The notes under the pieces: generated by a model | Told to the model about the DNA's origin: nothing | Seen by the model: only the letters and a program-made list of their open reading frames with translations | Database searches by the model: none | NCBI GenBank assembly: GCA_029259285.1 | Contig: JAPDJB010000026.1 | Location: 1 to 9,283 of the forward strand | Source: Candidatus Bathyarchaeota archaeon | Lineage (GTDB): Archaea; Thermoproteota; Bathyarchaeia; TCS64; B23 | Reading direction: 5' to 3' | DNA: 9,283 nucleotides | Translations under genes and position numbers: made by a program | Shown here: in pieces, positions 6,324 through 9,283 of the stretch | How the letters are laid out: every line of letters begins with the position of its first letter | How positions within the stretch are numbered: the stretch's first letter is position 1

Positions 6324-7721
6324 TCAGGGGAGTATCTTACCAGGGTTTAGGATGCCCCTCGGGTCGAAGGCTTTCTTAATGGCCCTCATCAACTCCACCT
6401 GGACTGGGCCAACCTTCTCTATGAGGTATTTCCTCTTAGTGTAGCCCAGTCCATGCTCCCCTGAGACGGTTCCACCGAGGCTTAGGCCGAGGTAGATGAG
6501 GTCGTCGATTATGGCCTCCAGCTTCCCCAGCCAGGTTTCCCGCTCCATCTCCTCCGGCTTCACTATGATGGCGTGGACGTTTCCATCTCCGGCGTGGCCG
6601 TTGACGACGACCCTCAGCCTATGCCTCTCCCCGATCCTCTCAGCCCCCTCCACATAGTCGGGAAGCCTACTCCTCGGGACGCAGACGTCGACCTCATCGA
6701 CCTCCCAGAAGGCCTTGTAGGCCTCGAAGAGGCATTTACGCCCCTCCCATAGCTCCCTCATCCTCGCCTCCGTGTCAGCCACATAGGCGTCCTCAGCTCC
6801 ATGCTCCATGCAGACCTCCCCGACGGTCTCCATCTGCCACTCAACCTCAGCCTCGCTGTTCCCCTCGACGCCTACGATGAGGTAGGCCTCATGCTCATCA
6901 TCCGGCATACGGCGCCCCAGGTATCGCTCCACCACCTCCACAGCATCCCTCGGCATATACTCAACGGCGAAGGGGACAACCCTTCGACGGATCATCTCCG
7001 CCACCGCCCTCGCCGCATCCCTCGTCGAGTTGAAGGGGATGTAGAGGAGCGCCGAATACTGGGGCTTGGGCACCAATTTGAGGATGGCCTGGGTCACGAC
7101 GGCCAGCGTCCCCTCAGACCCTATGAGGAGGTCGAGGAGCTCATAGCCCGTCGAGTTCTTCACGATCTTGCCTCCAAGCTGGATGACCTCCCCGTTAGGG
7201 AGGACGGCTTCAAGGCCTTGGACATAGTCCCTCGTCACCCCATACTTCAAACCACGGACGCCTCCGGCGTTGGTCGATATGTTTCCGCCGAGGCTTCCAG
7301 ACTCCTCCCCTGGGTCTGGGGGATAGAGGAGGCCGAGTTTCTCCGTCTTCTCGTGGAGCTCCATGATGAGGACTCCAGGCTCGACGACGGCCATGAGGTT
7401 GTCCTCATCTATCTCAACGATCCTATTCATCTCTTCGAGGCTGAGGGCTATCCCTCCGTAGATGGGGTGGGCTCCGCCGCTGAGACCTGTCCTCGAGCCT
7501 TGAGGGGTCACGGGTATTCGACGTTCATAGGCGAGCCTCAAAACCCCTGAGACCTCCCTGGTTGCCCTGGGCTTAACCACCACCTCCGGAGGATGAGGGG
7601 GGAGGGGACTCTCGTCGAGGCCATGCTTCTCCAGCATCTCAGGTGAATCATAGACGTTCTCGGGGCCTACGATGTCCTGGAGAAGCCTCTTAACCTCCCC
7701 CGTCACCCTTCCATAGCTCAT
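6324..7721 (-). CDS. FAD-linked 2-hydroxyacid dehydrogenase, GlcD / D-lactate dehydrogenase (LctD) type
   Basis: A complete 465-residue flavoprotein of the VAO/PCMH family that oxidises lactate, glycolate or a similar 2-hydroxy acid to its 2-oxo acid. The N-terminal FAD-binding half shows VTPQGSRTGLSGGA (71-84), PPDPGEESGSLGGNISTNAG (134-153), GGKIVKNSTGYELLDLLIGS (183-202) and EGTLAVVT (203-210). The C-terminal FAD-oxidase half has NGHAGDGNVH (374-383) and GGTVSGEHGLG (416-426), whose histidines belong to the substrate/metal site in this family. There is no Fe-S motif, membrane segment, or GlcE/GlcF gene nearby. Instead the gene overlaps the Etf alpha gene by 32 nt, so the Etf pair is the likely electron acceptor, as in the Acetobacterium LctBCD complex. 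The ATG has GGAGG four bases ahead. D-lactate and glycolate enzymes cannot be separated by eye. Confidence 0.92.
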   Translation of the reverse strand: MSYGRVTGEVKRLLQDIVGPENVYDSPEMLEKHGLDESPLPPHPPEVVVKPRATREVSGVLRLAYERRIPVTPQGSRTGLSGGAHPIYGGIALSLEEMNRIVEIDEDNLMAVVEPGVLIMELHEKTEKLGLLYPPDPGEESGSLGGNISTNAGGVRGLKYGVTRDYVQGLEAVLPNGEVIQLGGKIVKNSTGYELLDLLIGSEGTLAVVTQAILKLVPKPQYSALLYIPFNSTRDAARAVAEMIRRRVVPFAVEYMPRDAVEVVERYLGRRMPDDEHEAYLIVGVEGNSEAEVEWQMETVGEVCMEHGAEDAYVADTEARMRELWEGRKCLFEAYKAFWEVDEVDVCVPRSRLPDYVEGAERIGERHRLRVVVNGHAGDGNVHAIIVKPEEMERETWLGKLEAIIDDLIYLGLSLGGTVSGEHGLGYTKRKYLIEKVGPVQVELMRAIKKAFDPRGILNPGKILP

Positions 7722-8907
7722 CTCTCCTCCGCTCCCTCAGCTTCTCTATAAGCCTTGGAACCACCTCATATAAGTCGGCGACGACTCCTAGGGTGGCGAA
7801 GTCGAATATTGGAGCCTTTGGATCGGTGTTGATGGCGATGATGACCTCGGACCCCCTCATGCCGGCGAGATGCTGGACGGCCCCCGAGATTCCGCAGGCT
7901 ATGTAGACCTTCGGCCTCACGGTTCTGCCGCTTAGGCCGACTTGATGGCTGTAGTCTATCCACCCCTCATCGACGGTCGGCCTACTCGCTCCGACGGCCC
8001 CTCCCAACAGCCTGGCCAACTCCTCCAGAAGTTTGAATCCCTCTGGGCCTCCGAGGCCCATGCCCCCTGAGACTATGACATCGGCCTCGACGAGGCTCAC
8101 CTCCTCCTCGACGGGCTGGAAGTGGAGAACCCTCACCCTATCAGGCAGGGAGGAGGGGTCTATCCTCCTCTCTATGATCTCCCCCCTCCTCGATGTATCC
8201 CTCTCAGCTTCGGGCATCACCTTATACCTCACCGTCGCCATCTGAGGCCTCGTATATGGGGAGATGATGGTGGCCATGACGTTGCCACCAAAAGCCGGAC
8301 GGGTCTGCCTCAATAGACGTGTCTCAGGATCGATGTCGAGGCCCGTGCAGTCAGCCGTTAGGCCGACTTTCAGCCTGGCCGCCACCCTCGGGGCGAGGCT
8401 TCGACCGATGGATGTGGCTCCGAAGAGGAAGATGTTTGGCTTCAGCTCCTCGACGAGTTCGACGAGGATCGCCGTATAGGGGTCAACCCTGAAGGGTTCA
8501 AGCCATGGGTCATCGTAGACGTAGACCCGCTCAGCTCCACGGTAGATGAGCTCCTCAGCCCACCTCCGGCAGCCGTCGCCGATGATCACAGTATATAGGG
8601 GTTCACCAAGCTCCTCAGCCAATTCACGCCCCTTACCCAGCAGCTCATAGCTGACGGGGTGAACCCTGCCTCTGCGATACTCGGCGTAGACCAAAACGCC
8701 CCTATAGGCTGAGAGGTCAACCTCCCTCTCAGCTTCCACTATGCTTAGGGCCCCTTCAGGGCAGGCCTCTATGCAGGATCGACATAGGGTGCATCCCTCA
8801 CCGATTCGGGGGAGTCCCTCAACAAGCTCTATGACCCCATAGGGGCAGGCCTGGACACAGAGGCCGCATCCAGTGCATCTATCTGGGTCAACCCTGATCT
8901 CAGCCAT
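7690..8907 (-). CDS. etfA: Electron transfer flavoprotein alpha subunit with N-terminal 2x[4Fe-4S] ferredoxin domain
   Basis: The 405-residue product joins a bacterial-type ferredoxin module to a full Etf alpha subunit. Residues 11-22 (CTGCGLCVQACP) and 39-50 (CTLCRSCIEACP) each supply C-x2-C-x2-C-x3-CP, enough for two [4Fe-4S] clusters. Residues about 70-230 form the Etf alpha N-terminal domain, including GATSIGRSLAPRVAARL (163-179) and LTADCTGLDID (183-193). The FAD-binding C-terminal domain carries SGGMGLGGPEGF (280-291), GASRPTVDEGW (307-317), HQVGLSGRTVRP (321-332), ACGISGAVQH (337-346) and NTDPKAPIFDF (360-370). With EtfB it should accept electrons from the adjacent flavin dehydrogenase; the ferredoxin arm offers a route to or from ferredoxin. 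This arrangement is known from Acetobacterium lactate dehydrogenase and caffeyl-CoA reductase Etfs. It begins directly after the etfB TAA, behind GGTGATC, and overlaps the dehydrogenase gene by 32 nt. Confidence 0.95.
   Translation of the reverse strand: MAEIRVDPDRCTGCGLCVQACPYGVIELVEGLPRIGEGCTLCRSCIEACPEGALSIVEAEREVDLSAYRGVLVYAEYRRGRVHPVSYELLGKGRELAEELGEPLYTVIIGDGCRRWAEELIYRGAERVYVYDDPWLEPFRVDPYTAILVELVEELKPNIFLFGATSIGRSLAPRVAARLKVGLTADCTGLDIDPETRLLRQTRPAFGGNVMATIISPYTRPQMATVRYKVMPEAERDTSRRGEIIERRIDPSSLPDRVRVLHFQPVEEEVSLVEADVIVSGGMGLGGPEGFKLLEELARLLGGAVGASRPTVDEGWIDYSHQVGLSGRTVRPKVYIACGISGAVQHLAGMRGSEVIIAINTDPKAPIFDFATLGVVADLYEVVPRLIEKLRERRRDELWKGDGGG
7726..7730 (-). promoter_or_regulatory. 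Shine-Dalgarno of the GlcD/LctD-type gene inside etfA
   Basis: The minus strand reads GGAGG, four bases, then the ATG at 7721, within the last codons of the Etf alpha gene. It supports this start despite the 32-nt overlap. Confidence 0.55.
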
Positions 8908-9283
8908 TTAGATCACCCCAACCTCCTCCAGTTTCCGCAGAATTCTCTCAGCCAACTCATCAGGTTCTCCCTCGATGATCTCGCCGCCTCTCGGCGGCTC
9001 GGGGTGGAATACCCTTATAACCCTCGTCGGCGACCCCTCAAGGCCGTAGAGGCTTGGCTTTCCACCGAGGTCTGATGCCCTTAGGGTTTTGATCTCAGCC
9101 CTCTTAGCCCTCAGCTTCCCCTTCAACGTTGGAAGCCTCGGCTGATTGATCTCCTTAGTCACGGTAATCAAGGCCGGCAGAGGCGCCTCAAGGGTCTCTA
9201 CGCCGTCGTCAAGCCGTCGTCTCATCCTTATACGGCCCTCAGAGACCTCGAGGATTTGGGAGACATAGCAGATGTGGGGTATG
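8908..9283 (-). CDS. etfB: Electron transfer flavoprotein beta subunit, C-terminal part (5' end outside window)
   Basis: The frame stays open to the right edge, so this is the last 124 residues of a protein usually about 250-280 long; the ATG at 9225 is internal. The identifying stretch is LITVTKEINQPRLPTL (about residues 37-52 of the visible part) followed by KGKLRAKRAEI, which matches the EtfB signature where a conserved loop and helix contact the alpha subunit. Then comes ASDLGG and the C-terminal arm ending in AERILRKLEEVGVI. The nucleotide-binding N-terminal half, which decides between AMP (ordinary Etf) and NAD-reactive FAD (bifurcating Etf), is not visible. It is the first gene seen of the etfB-etfA-dehydrogenase operon and abuts etfA with no gap. 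Confidence 0.9.
   Translation of the reverse strand, partial: IPHICYVSQILEVSEGRIRMRRRLDDGVETLEAPLPALITVTKEINQPRLPTLKGKLRAKRAEIKTLRASDLGGKPSLYGLEGSPTRVIRVFHPEPPRGGEIIEGEPDELAERILRKLEEVGVI
8911..8917 (-). promoter_or_regulatory. Archaeal-type Shine-Dalgarno GGTGATC before etfA
   Basis: GGTGATC, complementary to the GATCACC end of archaeal 16S rRNA, covers the last codons of etfB. The etfB TAA and etfA ATG follow directly, so etfA translation is likely fed by ribosomes finishing etfB. Confidence 0.6.

Noticed and set aside
6801..7550. A 249-codon open frame on the plus strand
   Set aside because: It lies wholly antisense to the well-recognised GlcD/LctD-type gene, and its predicted protein is rich in H, R, D and L with no family pattern, as expected from an opposite-strand frame in GC-rich coding DNA.
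1..9283. Frequent CTCAT/ATGAG strings as a dispersed repeat or polarity signal
   Set aside because: They occur mostly in frame as Leu-Ile/Leu-Met or Asp-Glu/Met-Arg codon pairs and follow codon usage; no regular spacing was seen.
1..9283. tRNA, rRNA, CRISPR arrays, insertion sequences or integration sites
   Set aside because: No cloverleaf-like segment, spaced direct repeats, transposase gene or terminal inverted repeats were seen; nearly all sequence is accounted for by protein genes.

Overview
The window looks like chromosomal DNA of an anaerobic or microaerophilic archaeon, probably of the Thermoproteota/TACK or Bathyarchaeia kind. This is inferred from a free-standing beta subunit of an ADP-forming acyl-CoA synthetase, TATA-like boxes about 27-30 nt ahead of several starts (suggesting leaderless or short-leader mRNAs), Shine-Dalgarno sequences such as GGTGATC and GGAGG, and heavy AGG/AGA arginine use. 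The lineage is a guess. Coding density is very high: no gap reaches 300 bases. No RNA gene, CRISPR array or mobile element was seen.

Left part (1-2179). A minus-strand gene running off the left edge encodes a SAF domain of the UxaA (altronate dehydratase-like) type. It is divergent, across about 75 bp, from a plus-strand class V aminotransferase of the alanine/serine-glyoxylate type. That gene converges, with an 11-nt overlap, on a minus-strand ATP-grasp beta subunit of an ADP-forming acyl-CoA synthetase.

Middle (2240-4861). Divergent from the synthetase gene is a 747-residue plus-strand membrane protein of unknown function. It has an N-terminal helix bundle, a large soluble middle region, a CARDB/DUF11-like beta-sandwich and a C-terminal anchor. 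It converges, with only a 9-nt gap, on a small minus-strand gene of unknown function. That small gene overlaps by 4 nt the end of the class III aminotransferase gene upstream of it.

Right part (4858-9283, all minus). In transcription order: etfB (N-terminal half outside the window), etfA with an N-terminal two-[4Fe-4S] ferredoxin module, and a GlcD/D-lactate-dehydrogenase-type flavoprotein, all tightly packed. A 107-bp structured gap with its own TATA-like box follows, then the class III aminotransferase and the small protein.

The most notable system is the EtfB-EtfA(ferredoxin)-GlcD set, which has the composition of the electron-bifurcating/confurcating lactate dehydrogenase-Etf complex known from Acetobacterium. 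Together the genes suggest catabolism of 2-hydroxy acids and amino acids. The flavoprotein would oxidise lactate, glycolate or a similar acid to a 2-oxo acid, the two aminotransferases would exchange amino groups with pyruvate or glyoxylate, and the ADP-forming synthetase would recover ATP from acyl-CoA. That joint role is inference; substrates cannot be fixed from sequence alone.
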